Positions 1 to 10,123 are shown, counted from the stretch's first letter. The stretch is 64,000 nucleotides of DNA from Coprococcus sp. (GCA_022793995.1 JAAWDY010000011.1:237596-301595); one strand, 5' to 3'. Program-made: numbers and translations. Notes: generated from the letters alone by a model not told the origin.

Positions 1-664
1 TTTTCTTTGCGTCAACGCCGTACACATACGTGTCATGGAGAAGTCCCTGGCTCTGGAGCATCTGTACATAAGCGACTCTCGGAAGATTCGGGAATTTTTC
101 TTTTCCTTCCATGATGCCGTAAGTTTCATAAACCTTTGTCTCGTCCGGCGTCAGTTCACGTGCGAGTTCTCCAAGGTAAACAGCCACCCTGAATCCCGCG
201 AAACGAACAGCCTGCTCATAGTCATGCTGTTTGATATCGTCGATCGGCTCGCATACTACTACCAGATTGTTCAGCTTAGAGAACGGGGTGTAGTCTGCTC
301 CCGGACCACTCATATCGATGATACCTTCCTGGAAACCAACGATCTTTCCTGCTGTTACGACCGCCATTCCCTTCAGAGCATATGTCTTGCCGCTTCCTAC
401 TGTATCGACCTTAGCGATGACTCCCGGGAAGATTCCTCCTCTTCCTTCCACTTTCACACGCGGTTCGATGACATCCTTAACCGGCGTAATGCGAACGCTC
501 TCTCCCGGTTTTGCAATGTCAAGCTTTACGCTTTTGATCTTCTCATCCTCGAGAACGATCGCTTTTACAGCTTCTTCAGACACATAAAGAACTCCGTCTT
601 CGATTTTAGACTCAGCTCCGAACTGAATGTCCTTGATGAAAATGTGGCCAACTTCTAATTTCAC
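1..664 (-). CDS. grdE: Glycine/sarcosine/betaine reductase component B proprotein, GrdE-like (partial, runs off left edge; GTG start)
   Basis: Reverse-strand translation V-KLEVGHIFIKDIQFGAESKIEDGVLYVSEEAVKAIVLEDEKIKSVKLDIAKPGESVRITPVKDVIEPRVKVEGRGGIFPGVIAKVDTVGSG matches the GrdE family N-terminus as I know it; RBS aaggaggg upstream; the + ORFs in the track here are antisense. Confidence 0.85.
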   Translation of the reverse strand, partial: MKLEVGHIFIKDIQFGAESKIEDGVLYVSEEAVKAIVLEDEKIKSVKLDIAKPGESVRITPVKDVIEPRVKVEGRGGIFPGVIAKVDTVGSGKTYALKGMAVVTAGKIVGFQEGIIDMSGPGADYTPFSKLNNLVVVCEPIDDIKQHDYEQAVRFAGFRVAVYLGELARELTPDETKVYETYGIMEGKEKFPNLPRVAYVQMLQSQGLLHDTYVYGVDAKK

Positions 665-738
665 TGTAAATTCCCTCCTTCTTAAATATGTTTGTTTTAT
701 TGCCTGAAAGTACCTCCGTACTTCTACAGCCGATTGTG

Positions 739-1122
739 TTACCAGTATTCCACCGATGGGATCGCACTTTCGATCAACGTACAGTCGACTACCTGAAAAT
801 CTTTATACACTTCCGGTTTATATTTATCGGATCTGAACTGGAACTTTCCGCACGCATGGATCGCGCTTTCGATAATTTCAGCTGACCTAAGGTCCAGCGC
901 GCCGGCTTGTTTTGAAACCATCACAGATTTGTACGGTGTTTCGTTGGGTTTCACACTACCGGATAAGGGATGGGTCAAAAGCCTGTGTCCCAGATAGATC
1001 CGATCGCGTACTTTCTTTAAAGTTTCTTCAAAAGAAAGATTTTCATACTCGACATCCTGATCTTTGCCAAGTTTTTCCTCTACCAGAGGATTATTTGTGA
1101 TGATTACGAAACCGCCCTTCAT
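739..1122 (-). CDS. grdX: GrdX family protein
   Basis: MKGGFVIITNNPLVEEKL... typical GrdX start; lies between the glycine riboswitch and grdE. Start moved to the internal ATG at 1122 because the longer ORF runs into the terminator; gaaagga RBS upstream. Confidence 0.85.
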   Translation of the reverse strand: MKGGFVIITNNPLVEEKLGKDQDVEYENLSFEETLKKVRDRIYLGHRLLTHPLSGSVKPNETPYKSVMVSKQAGALDLRSAEIIESAIHACGKFQFRSDKYKPEVYKDFQVVDCTLIESAIPSVEYW

Positions 1123-1146
1123 ATCAGATATCCTTTCGTTTACTTC

Positions 1147-1188
1147 AAAAAAAGGGACGATCAAAACACTGTTGCTTTGTCGTCCCTT
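1147..1188 (-). terminator. Intrinsic terminator in the grd leader (riboswitch expression platform)
   Basis: Minus strand aagggacga...tcgtccctt stem followed by a T-run, between aptamer and grdX. Confidence 0.8.
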
Positions 1189-1204
1189 CTGTCTCCCGGA
1201 TCAT

Positions 1205-1345
1205 ATAATCTGGATTCAGAGAGTAGTCCATTTCCCGTTCCTTTTGCCTGAAAGTTTCACCTTAAGTCTTTCCGAATATCTATCTAATCTCCGGCTTGCA
1301 TCTTCGGCGGTTCGCTCAAATCCACGAACTCTCTCACTGGAAATA
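1205..1345 (-). promoter_or_regulatory. Glycine riboswitch (apparently a single aptamer)
   Basis: Minus strand agagag(P1)...gcgaaccgccgaagatgcaagcc...ctttcaggcaaaaggaac...ggactactctct(P1'): matches the conserved glycine aptamer motifs GCCGAAG..GCAA and CAGGCAAAAGGAC. Confidence 0.88.
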
Positions 1346-1508
1346 TCAACCTACTTATTTAATTACCTTGTCTAACATTGTAATAAATGTTCTCTTCAAC
1401 AAAGCCATTGTAGCACATGTCTATGCAAAATGCCAGTCTTTTTATAGATTTTTTTTGATTTTGTTATTGTTTTTTTGTATAAGTCCTTCCCTACTTTAAT
1501 GTGCTGAA

Positions 1509-2879
1509 TTATCCTTTTTTCTGCCTGGGGAGGAAATTCTTGTAATAGTCGTCCATGACCTCCTTTACCACTTTTGAAAGCGCCAATAGAGCAATGATGT
1601 TCGGGATAACCATTAGGCTGTTGAAGCAGTCGGCAAGAGTCCATACAAGCTCAACCTTCCACATAGCCCCTACCGCAACACAGATACAGACGAGCACCGC
1701 ATAGACTTTTACCGCCTTTGCGCCGAACAGATATCGGATATTTGCTTCGCCGAAGAAATACCAGCCGATAATCGTCGAAAATGCAAAGAACAACATACAG
1801 ATCGCGATAAATATCTCTCCGCCTTTTCCATATACGGTAGAAAATGCATACTGGCTCAGCTCAGCGCCTGTCAACTTGCTTTCTCTTGCGCCGGTCGTGA
1901 TGATAACCAATGCCGTCAGGTTCAGAATAACGAATGTATCGATGAATACGCCTACCATTGCCACAAAGCCCTGTTCCACCGGATGTTTTACCTTAGCGAC
2001 CGCGTGTGCGTGCGGAGTGGAACCCATACCTGCTTCATTGGAGAAAAGCCCTCTCGCAACACCTTTGGTGAGCGCAAGCTTAACCGTCGCCCCTAACGCT
2101 CCACCGGCGACTGCCGACGGATTGAACGCTCCCACAACGATATCACGAAATGCTGCTGGCACATGTCCGATATTCGCAATGATAACGATCAAAGAACCTA
2201 CGATATAGAATGCAGCCATAATCGGAACGATCAGTTCCGTCACTTTCGCGATACGGTTCATTCCTCCGGTAAATACGAAAAGCGCTACGACCGCTACAAG
2301 GACTCCCATAACGATCTCCGGAATCCCGAACGCCGTCCTCCAGGATGCTGCGATGGAATTTGACTGTACAATGTTGCCCATGAAGCCAAGAGCAAAAATG
2401 AGAAGAACGGCGAATATTCCCGCCAGGACTTTCCCGAACGCACCTTTGAACGCTCCTTTGATATAGTAGACCGGCCCTCCTGTCACCGTCCCGTCGGAAC
2501 CAATCTGTTTATACTTCTGAGCCATACATGCCTCGGCAAAGATCGTCGCCATCCCTAAGAACGCGCTGACCCACATCCAGAAGATCGCTCCCGGACCTCC
2601 TGCCGCGATCGCACTTGCCGCTCCGGCGATATTCCCGGTTCCTACCTGCGCGGCGATGGCTGTCGCAAGGGCCTGGAAGGAAGACATTCCTTCTTTCCCC
2701 GCTTCCCCTTTCTTCTTAAATAGGTCGCCAAAGGTCATCTTCATGCCCTGCCCGAATCCCTTCACCTGAATGAATCCAAGCCTCACTGAAAACCAAAGCC
2801 CTGCACCCACCAGCGCTACCAACAAGACGGAACCTGTCAGCAGATCATTGAGATCTAATGCCATTTGATTAATGTCCAT
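1509..2879 (-). CDS. AGCS family sodium:alanine/glycine symporter
   Basis: 456 aa, multiple TM segments, AlsT/AGCS-like motifs (VGTGNIAGAASAIAAGGPGAIFWMW, FSNEAGMGSTPHAHA); sits upstream of the grd locus. Confidence 0.93.
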   Translation of the reverse strand: MDINQMALDLNDLLTGSVLLVALVGAGLWFSVRLGFIQVKGFGQGMKMTFGDLFKKKGEAGKEGMSSFQALATAIAAQVGTGNIAGAASAIAAGGPGAIFWMWVSAFLGMATIFAEACMAQKYKQIGSDGTVTGGPVYYIKGAFKGAFGKVLAGIFAVLLIFALGFMGNIVQSNSIAASWRTAFGIPEIVMGVLVAVVALFVFTGGMNRIAKVTELIVPIMAAFYIVGSLIVIIANIGHVPAAFRDIVVGAFNPSAVAGGALGATVKLALTKGVARGLFSNEAGMGSTPHAHAVAKVKHPVEQGFVAMVGVFIDTFVILNLTALVIITTGARESKLTGAELSQYAFSTVYGKGGEIFIAICMLFFAFSTIIGWYFFGEANIRYLFGAKAVKVYAVLVCICVAVGAMWKVELVWTLADCFNSLMVIPNIIALLALSKVVKEVMDDYYKNFLPRQKKG

Positions 2880-3035
2880 AGTTACCCTCTCCTTTTCCTA
2901 TAGATATTTTATATGATACTATTTATATGTTATATGCTACATTATTTGGCAATTTTGGTCAATGGTATTCCCGCGCTTATGTATATTTTTGTTCAATATG
3001 CCAGTTCTCTACTTACTTTCCGAATTTTTTTCGGC

Positions 3036-3079
3036 ATTAAAAAAACGCCGGGCCTCACAATATGCAAGGGTTCCGGCGT
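3036..3079 (-). terminator. Intrinsic terminator downstream of purB
   Basis: Minus strand acgccgg...ccggcgttttttt. Confidence 0.75.
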
Positions 3080-3129
3080 CTGACGCATTTTTAACAAAAT
3101 TTTCCATTTTCAGCATTTTACCCAAAGTT

Positions 3130-4563
3130 TTATACATTGATCTCCGCTTTCATGCCGAGAAATTCTTTGTTTTTGTCCAGGATGGGACGGATCACGTCCG
3201 TCAGGAAGCGCTCTACCTGCTCTTTGGCGCGTCCGATATAGCGCGACGGTTCCATCGTCTTCCTCAAATCATCCAGAGTCAGATTAAAAGAAGGATCTTT
3301 TGCGATCAGTTCCAGAAGGTTATTATCCAATCCCTCCACTTTCACACGGCATCCTGCTTCCATCGAGAGCGTACGGATACGTTCATGAAGCTCCTGCCGG
3401 TCGCCTCCCGCCTTCACAGCGTCCATCATGATATTTTCCGTTGCCATAAAGGGAAGCTCTGCCAGCAGATGCTTTTCCACTACTTTGGGATACACCACAA
3501 GACCATCCACCACGTTCAGACACAAGTCAAGGATCCCGTCCACCGCAAGGAATCCTTCCGGAATACTGAGACGCTTGTTCGCAGAATCATCCAGCGTCCG
3601 CTCGAACCATTGTGAGGCGGAGGTGATTGCTGGGTTCAGCGCGTCCGCCATCACATACCTCGAGAGGGAAGCGATCCGTTCACTCCTCATCGGATTCCGT
3701 TTATAAGCCATCGCCGAAGAGCCGATCTGCGTATCTTCAAATGGTTCCTCGATCTCTTTTAGATGCTGGAGCAGACGGATGTCATTGGAAAACTTATGTG
3801 CGCTTGCCGCGATTCCGGCAAGAATATTCAGAACCCGCGTATCTACCTTACGGGAGTAGGTCTGCCCTGAGACTGGGTAGCAGGCCGCAAAACCCATTTT
3901 TTCTGCGATCATAGGGTCGATCTGGTCGATCTTCTCCTGATCCCCCTCGAACAGCTCCAAAAAACTTGCCTGTGTTCCTGTCGTCCCTTTAGAGCCGAGC
4001 AGCTTTAAGCTTCCCAGCACATATTCCAGATCCTCCAGATCCATCGCAAATTCCTGCATCCAAAGTGTAGCGCGCTTCCCTACTGTCGTGGGCTGTGCCG
4101 GCTGGAAATGCGTAAACGCAAGCGTTGGAAGACTCTTATATTCATCCGCAAAACGTGACAGCGTATCAAGCACATTCACCAGCTTTTTCTTTACCAGGCG
4201 AAGCGCTTTTGCCATCACAATGATATCCGTATTGTCACCCACATAGCATGAGGTCGCCCCAAGATGGATGATCCCCTTTGCTTTAGGGCACTGCTGTCCA
4301 TAGGCGTATACATGGGACATTACGTCGTGGCGCACGATCTTCTCCCGCTCCTTCGCCACGTCATAATTGATATCATCCGCATGCGCCTTTAACTCCTCGA
4401 TCTGTTCTTCCGTGATATCCAGGCCCAGTTCCTTTTCCGTCTCCGCAAGAGCGATCCATAGCTGCCGCCATGTCCTGAATTTCATATCTGGCGAAAAAAT
4501 ATACTGCATTTCCCGGCTGGCATACCGCTCTGAGAGCGGACTTACATACTTATCCTGACTCAT
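3130..4563 (-). CDS. purB: Adenylosuccinate lyase
   Basis: 477 aa; fumarase/lyase signature GSSAMAYKRNPMRSE and overall PurB-like sequence. Confidence 0.95.
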   Translation of the reverse strand: MSQDKYVSPLSERYASREMQYIFSPDMKFRTWRQLWIALAETEKELGLDITEEQIEELKAHADDINYDVAKEREKIVRHDVMSHVYAYGQQCPKAKGIIHLGATSCYVGDNTDIIVMAKALRLVKKKLVNVLDTLSRFADEYKSLPTLAFTHFQPAQPTTVGKRATLWMQEFAMDLEDLEYVLGSLKLLGSKGTTGTQASFLELFEGDQEKIDQIDPMIAEKMGFAACYPVSGQTYSRKVDTRVLNILAGIAASAHKFSNDIRLLQHLKEIEEPFEDTQIGSSAMAYKRNPMRSERIASLSRYVMADALNPAITSASQWFERTLDDSANKRLSIPEGFLAVDGILDLCLNVVDGLVVYPKVVEKHLLAELPFMATENIMMDAVKAGGDRQELHERIRTLSMEAGCRVKVEGLDNNLLELIAKDPSFNLTLDDLRKTMEPSRYIGRAKEQVERFLTDVIRPILDKNKEFLGMKAEINV

Positions 4564-4578
4564 ATCTTCCTTCTCCTT

Positions 4579-4683
4579 TACCTTAATCTTACATCGCCGA
4601 ATAGGCGATTGCGTTCAGGTATCCCGAATGCACCGCATGAGGGGTTACCTTAATCTTACACCGCCGAATAGGCGATTGCGTTC
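4579..4683. repeat. Two 38-bp direct repeats (one mismatch), each containing hairpin atcgcc-gaata-ggcgat, 67 bp apart
   Basis: taccttaatcttaca(t/c)cgccgaataggcgattgcgttc at 4579-4616 and 4646-4683. Confidence 0.9.
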
Positions 4684-4685
4684 CG

Positions 4686-5447
4686 TTATCCTCTCCGATA
4701 TTCCCGTTTCCACTCTTCAAGAAGCTTCCGGGACGGAAGGATTGATACTTGCTTCTTTCTCTCGGCAATTTTCTGGTTCAGCTTATTATCCACATCCAGC
4801 AGGATGTTGTTCTCCATAACCATCTTTTGATATTCGTCTGCCGGAAGATACCGATAGCACGCGTACAGATATCCTTCCAACATACTGTTGTCCTCGCAGA
4901 TCTTATATGCTTTCTCATACATTTTGGCAGACTCTTCGTAAAGGAAGGCCCTGCCGTATGTGGCCGCAAGGCACGCATACACCCTACCATAAAAACGCTT
5001 GTCCACGGAAGGATCCCTCTCGCCATTTACAATCGACATATACACCAAAATGGCAGACTCCAGCTCCCCGCTCTCCATCAGGCAGTCCGCTTTAAATTTC
5101 TGGCGTTCCACTTCTTTTTGGTTCCTCAGCTTTTCCAGCACATTCTGGATATGCGCCAGCTCGACCTGGGTATAAATGCGGGCGTCGTTTAAGACGTCCA
5201 GTACGAACTGTTCCACAGAACTGTTATTTTTGATCAGGTCCATCAGATTCTCAGCCAGATCCTCCAGTTCCAGTTCTTCAGCGATCCAGCGGCACAGCTG
5301 TTCATTCATGATCGTATAATCGATCAGATAGAGATTGTTGCAGAGATAATAGCACAGCTCCTCTATCGTATAAATCCGCTTATGGACCCTCGCTATCTCA
5401 TAAGGATGCTTTGCCTTTTTTTTATGACAAAGAATTAAACTGCCCAT
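4686..5447 (-). CDS. Uncharacterised TPR-like helical protein, third gene of the DUF5716/DUF5717-like cluster
   Basis: 253 aa helical protein with TPR-like segments (ADCLMESGELESAILVYMSIV, AFLYEESAKMYEKAYKI); overlaps the end of the preceding gene by 26 bp. Confidence 0.75.
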   Translation of the reverse strand: MGSLILCHKKKAKHPYEIARVHKRIYTIEELCYYLCNNLYLIDYTIMNEQLCRWIAEELELEDLAENLMDLIKNNSSVEQFVLDVLNDARIYTQVELAHIQNVLEKLRNQKEVERQKFKADCLMESGELESAILVYMSIVNGERDPSVDKRFYGRVYACLAATYGRAFLYEESAKMYEKAYKICEDNSMLEGYLYACYRYLPADEYQKMVMENNILLDVDNKLNQKIAERKKQVSILPSRKLLEEWKREYRRG

Positions 5448-6705
5448 TACTTCCTCCCAACTCGATCACCTTTTCCACGCTAAAACCCGTGGAGGAGAAA
5501 AACTCTCCAAAGCCTATGTCCTCGAATAAAATGTGGCATGTCCGCTCATCCGTGAACATCGTCCGGATCCGGATGCGCAGCGCATAATTTTTTCGCTCCG
5601 GAAGCCCTGCCAGAGATACCGTCTCCACCCGCAAGCTTCCTGTAAGGAGAGACTCTATATGAATCTCAATATCCTGCGTGTCCTCCAGGAGTACCTCGCA
5701 CTGCTTGTCCGCCTCGTACCAATGGGATCCCCATGCCACCAAAGGATACCACCCGTCTTCTCCGCGTATCCTCATCTTCAGACAGATCTGTTCCGTCATC
5801 TTCGTCTCGTCAAGGTACACCGGACCGTCGATCTGCTCCAAAGCCCGTTTCTGCGCCGTATAACAGGCGCCTTTGCTGTATAGGTTGTTCCCCATAAACG
5901 CGCGCCGTCCGTTACAAAGTACCCGCAAAGAATTGGGATACCAGTTATTCTCAAATCCGTCTCCAGTAAGGAACACGGAAGAAATCGTCTTTCTGTCAAA
6001 TACACTTTGGATAAAGCTCTTGAAATGCTCGTCCGCCGCCTTCGCCTTATCGACGTTCAGAACCGGATACACGGATTCAAGTTCCTCCATCTGTGCATCC
6101 GCTACTTTTTCCACTGTCACAAAGCTTTCTTTCCCTTTCCGGTACTTGATCTTAAGCTCCCGGAGCATAAAAGCTCGGATCACATCCTCGTCGCAGTAAA
6201 ACAAAGCGGATTCATACTGCCACAGCTCTTTCGGCTGATTAAACATATAATGGCAGAAACTCTCCTTATAATCCTGTACATAAATGTATTCCTTCGGAAC
6301 CCCCAGACGCTGTCCGATTCCTTTCAGCAGATATCGGATATCCTCGTTCATCTCCGGCACAGTGAATGTGATTGTCTCGATCTCCGGAAACGAGGTGAGC
6401 GTCTGGCGGATAAACTCAGCCAGCAGCCAGACAGCCTCAAATTCCTCTCCGGCAACCTGAAGACGCTCCTTCTTTAACGCGCTGTGCCAAATATTACTGA
6501 CCGGGATGCTTCCCCGCACACTATTCATCCTTCCCGCATTCTTTCCGTACGTCCACGTATCTTTATAATAGGTCATCTCCAGAGGAATCTGATTGTTCTC
6601 CATGCCCGTCTCAAGGGTATCCGGTTCCTGTGTTTCTTCGTTAAAATAACTAATCTGGCAGACCTTTGGGTTGATATCGTATCCGATGATACTTCCACGT
6701 AACAT
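5422..6705 (-). CDS. DUF5716-like protein, putative actin/Hsp70-like ATPase fold
   Basis: 427 aa; GSIIGYDINPKVCQISYF resembles a phosphate-1 loop and SSVFLTGDGFENNWYPNSLRVLCNGRRAFMGNNLYSKGACYTA resembles the Hsp70 adenosine/connect region. Confidence 0.65.
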   Translation of the reverse strand: MLRGSIIGYDINPKVCQISYFNEETQEPDTLETGMENNQIPLEMTYYKDTWTYGKNAGRMNSVRGSIPVSNIWHSALKKERLQVAGEEFEAVWLLAEFIRQTLTSFPEIETITFTVPEMNEDIRYLLKGIGQRLGVPKEYIYVQDYKESFCHYMFNQPKELWQYESALFYCDEDVIRAFMLRELKIKYRKGKESFVTVEKVADAQMEELESVYPVLNVDKAKAADEHFKSFIQSVFDRKTISSVFLTGDGFENNWYPNSLRVLCNGRRAFMGNNLYSKGACYTAQKRALEQIDGPVYLDETKMTEQICLKMRIRGEDGWYPLVAWGSHWYEADKQCEVLLEDTQDIEIHIESLLTGSLRVETVSLAGLPERKNYALRIRIRTMFTDERTCHILFEDIGFGEFFSSTGFSVEKVIELGGSNGQFNSLS

Positions 6706-6720
6706 AAAGAACCTCCCCGT

Positions 6721-9700
6721 TTAATAAGCAACAAAAATCTCTTCTGCAAGCTCTTTTTCCGCCTCATATTCCCGCATGGCGCCCGGAAGAGCTGTGTCGT
6801 CCAGCTGCGCCATATCATTGAGACGTCCGTATCTTCCGATCGACTTTGCCTCCTTCGGCTCATAGAGCTGCTTCTCGGTAACGATCACATTGTTTCCCCT
6901 GGCCTCTGTAAAATAATATCGCACCGTCTCGTCGCCGAACAAGATCAATGTCTTAATGTAGGTATCCTCATAGGCTGGGAGCAGAACTTCATGCTGATAA
7001 TTCAGGCTGTCGCTCTCCCCTTTTAGCACCTGGTAAGAAATCGTGACTTTGCTCCCAGACTTCGCGTGGTACTCGATCATACTCTTATCATAGAGCTGAA
7101 CCTCCCTGAGCCACCCTTCCGGATAATCCAGGTAGAAAGAAAAAAACAACTGCTTCTCACACATCTCGCGCAGAAATTCCCTCAGCATGGGCTCAAGCTC
7201 CTGGTGTACGTCGCGGGATGAATAATATTTTAAAAGAGCAATCTTACAGATATCCGCAAGCTCCTCCTCCTTGCGGTACTCGTTAGCAATAATCGTGAAC
7301 ACACATCCGTTCACCTGTCTGCCGCTCACCACGTACTCGCGGGACACGTATGCAAGATACGCCTGTTTCAGACGGAAATAGGTTCTTCCTTCATAATAGT
7401 CTGCAAAAATCTCTTCCTCCCCGAACATCATCTCAGAAAAAAGCATTTGCGTGATGATCCGTTCTGAAAGCTTATAGGTCGTCACATCATAATCCTGCGC
7501 CACGTGCCAGAGTTGTTTCATATTCGCTGTCGCACCACAGTAATACTCGGAAAGATACGTTAAAGTCACCTTATCGTACTGTCCCTTTTGGAACAATTCA
7601 AAACATACAAAACTAAGGAAGTCGTCCTCTTCATAGCCTTCCTCCCGGATCCGCATACTGCACAGACGGAATACGTCCTTCTCATCGAACGCATCCAGCC
7701 CGTACTCTCGGATACTCTTCCAGTTCAGCTCTTCCTTCTCCCTTTTGCGCTCTTCCTCCTCATTTTCTTCCTGGTATTTCCGGCACATGTCTATATACCG
7801 GCTCTCATAGAACAGGCGCATGGTATCGTAAGGGATCGAGTCCGCATAATGCCGTCCATCTTTCGCTTCCCAGACAATCCGCGCATCCTTACCATAGAGA
7901 TACACGATCGTACCTGCAGGATTATACGGAATCCGCTGCGAAATAGAACCGTCCGCCTCCAACACCAGAATATACGACATATTCGGCATAGTCGTCTTGA
8001 TCTCATAGGCGTGGCAGATATCATACATCGCTCGGATCCTCTCCGGCGTCATATCCCGCGCATTACAGCAGCGTTTATAGATGATCCTGAGCGCCTCGCT
8101 GATTCTTCTTTGCTCAAGCTGTTCCCACGCGAATCTCTCCATCTGCTCCCTATAGGACGCATAGAGTTCCCCCGTCTCATCCTGATACGAAATCATATTC
8201 GCATAGAGAACCGCCGCCTTCTTATAGTTCAATGTATTTCCATGCATAAAATATAAATACACGGACTTCGGAAATTCCTTTTTCAGGTAATGATCGTCGA
8301 TCGTCATCATGTAATACTCATAGAGCTGGGCAATCTTAAGATCTGCTTCCACCGCCTTTTCATAATACGGAAAACAGTCCTCAGCAGTACGGTTCCCGCG
8401 GATCAGATGGGCGCAGATCGCCGTTAGGATCATCGTATCGGGATATATCTCATATAATTTGCGCAGAACCTCGTCCAAATGCCGGTCATATACCCTCTGC
8501 TGTGTCGCAAGGTTCGCAATATAGAGCGCGAGTTCTTTTGTAACCAGCTTGTATTTGACAGCAAAATTCATGATCTGTATTTCAAAAGAGGTCAGTTTTT
8601 TCAGACAGGTTGGATAGTCACGGAAACACCGATATGCCTGCCAGTACAAAATAATCTGGTTGGAACCATTATAATAATGGCGCTCCAGCACATGCAGGCG
8701 CTTGCTATGATTTTTATATTCCGGATCAATATCAACCAGCATACAGACAAGCTGCCAAGATCTCGGGCGCTTCATATATGCCTTGTTCAGTTCCTCCACC
8801 ACCCGGTTCACATGACTTCCTGTCTTGCGCACCCGTGCGGTCAGGTATAGATAATACGAGGAAATAATCGGATCTTTACCAATCGAAAACTTACTGTAAT
8901 TATAATTATCCAGGATATCGCTTGCACCACTCTCATCACCGCACAGCAGATGCATATGCGCGTCGAACAGAGGGTATACATCCCCATCTCCAGTGTAAAT
9001 GTCAAGCGCCGACAGCCTGTGCCTTGTCTCGGCCGCCCACTTTTCCACCGGCATCTGGCCCGACATAGCTCTCAAAAATCCCCTCAAAGAGGATGCAAGG
9101 ATCGAATCCGCCTCTCTGCGGTTCTCCTCGTGGTCTTTATGCACCGCTACCATGATCTCATAGGAAAGCGTCTCATAAGGACTTTCAAACAGGATCCTCC
9201 CATAGTTATTCCCAGCGTGCGTCTTCTCAGGATGGATGATATAGCTAAAATCAAACAGATTCCCTACGAAATCATCCGTAGAAAAACTATCCCTTGCAAT
9301 CTGAATAAAAGCGCCGTCCACATGCACCTTGACCGGCATATATCCCCATGTATTTTTCGTAAAATGGATGATCTCCCGCGTGGCCTCCTTTAGGTTACGG
9401 AATGTTCTCTGGGTCTTCCCCATGGTAAGGAAAATGCATTCCTTCTGCTTGATCCCTACAAGGAATTCTTCCATAGCCTGTTCTCCCAGCGACCACTTAC
9501 GCATATTATCATATAGGGACCGTATCCTGGGTTCCTCGTACTTAATCACCTCGTAAAAATCCCTCGAGCGGAACAGACGCTGCGCCTCCGTAAAATCCTG
9601 CAGCGCCAGCTTCTTAAAGTCCCTCGCATTCTGCACTCTGCCATAAGAAGTCATGACATAGGGGCGCTCGATCAACGCGGTAAACGCAATACGGAACTCG

Positions 9701-10005
9701 CCGCCATTACAGACGACAGAAAACCCCCCCTGCTCCACATGACCGGGACGAAGTCCCCTGCCGTCATATGTGAACTGGATCACGTTCTCATTCCCCTCAA
9801 ATCCCTGTTCGTTTAAATGAATACGAAAAGAAGAAGGATATACAAGCCCTCTGATATCCCCTTCTTTTCTATTCTTCACTATGAAGCTTCCCCGGTAGAC
9901 TTCCCCTTCGCCGATCGACATAATCAGATGCGTCTGAGGAAATACGATATCCGGTCGAGCCGTACGAAAATCGCCTTTAGAAAACTTTTTTATTTTATTC
10001 TTCAA
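6721..10005 (-). CDS. DUF5717-like large protein (N-terminal beta-sandwich-like region plus long helical repeats)
   Basis: 1094 aa; N-terminus DIVFPQTHLIMSIGEGEVYRGSFIVKNRKEGDIRGLVYPSS looks Ig/beta-sandwich-like, followed by TPR-like helices; same operon as the DUF5716-like gene. Confidence 0.65.
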   Translation of the reverse strand: MKNKIKKFSKGDFRTARPDIVFPQTHLIMSIGEGEVYRGSFIVKNRKEGDIRGLVYPSSFRIHLNEQGFEGNENVIQFTYDGRGLRPGHVEQGGFSVVCNGGEFRIAFTALIERPYVMTSYGRVQNARDFKKLALQDFTEAQRLFRSRDFYEVIKYEEPRIRSLYDNMRKWSLGEQAMEEFLVGIKQKECIFLTMGKTQRTFRNLKEATREIIHFTKNTWGYMPVKVHVDGAFIQIARDSFSTDDFVGNLFDFSYIIHPEKTHAGNNYGRILFESPYETLSYEIMVAVHKDHEENRREADSILASSLRGFLRAMSGQMPVEKWAAETRHRLSALDIYTGDGDVYPLFDAHMHLLCGDESGASDILDNYNYSKFSIGKDPIISSYYLYLTARVRKTGSHVNRVVEELNKAYMKRPRSWQLVCMLVDIDPEYKNHSKRLHVLERHYYNGSNQIILYWQAYRCFRDYPTCLKKLTSFEIQIMNFAVKYKLVTKELALYIANLATQQRVYDRHLDEVLRKLYEIYPDTMILTAICAHLIRGNRTAEDCFPYYEKAVEADLKIAQLYEYYMMTIDDHYLKKEFPKSVYLYFMHGNTLNYKKAAVLYANMISYQDETGELYASYREQMERFAWEQLEQRRISEALRIIYKRCCNARDMTPERIRAMYDICHAYEIKTTMPNMSYILVLEADGSISQRIPYNPAGTIVYLYGKDARIVWEAKDGRHYADSIPYDTMRLFYESRYIDMCRKYQEENEEEERKREKEELNWKSIREYGLDAFDEKDVFRLCSMRIREEGYEEDDFLSFVCFELFQKGQYDKVTLTYLSEYYCGATANMKQLWHVAQDYDVTTYKLSERIITQMLFSEMMFGEEEIFADYYEGRTYFRLKQAYLAYVSREYVVSGRQVNGCVFTIIANEYRKEEELADICKIALLKYYSSRDVHQELEPMLREFLREMCEKQLFFSFYLDYPEGWLREVQLYDKSMIEYHAKSGSKVTISYQVLKGESDSLNYQHEVLLPAYEDTYIKTLILFGDETVRYYFTEARGNNVIVTEKQLYEPKEAKSIGRYGRLNDMAQLDDTALPGAMREYEAEKELAEEIFVAY

Positions 10006-10123
10006 GCCACGCCACCTACTTCAACCATTGCTTTTCAAAACATACTATGGTAAATTATATCATCATTCTATTACCTAAGCAATGCAGAAATATTATTTTT
10101 TTAAGATGAGACGATTCCGAAAC

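Noticed and set aside
35-658. Plus-strand 207-aa ORF in the track
   Set aside because: Antisense to the GrdE-like coding sequence; no RBS and no family resemblance.
7588-8256. 222-aa and other long plus-strand ORFs opposite the DUF5717-like gene
   Set aside because: Antisense artefacts of a long GC-moderate coding region; low-complexity translations without RBS.
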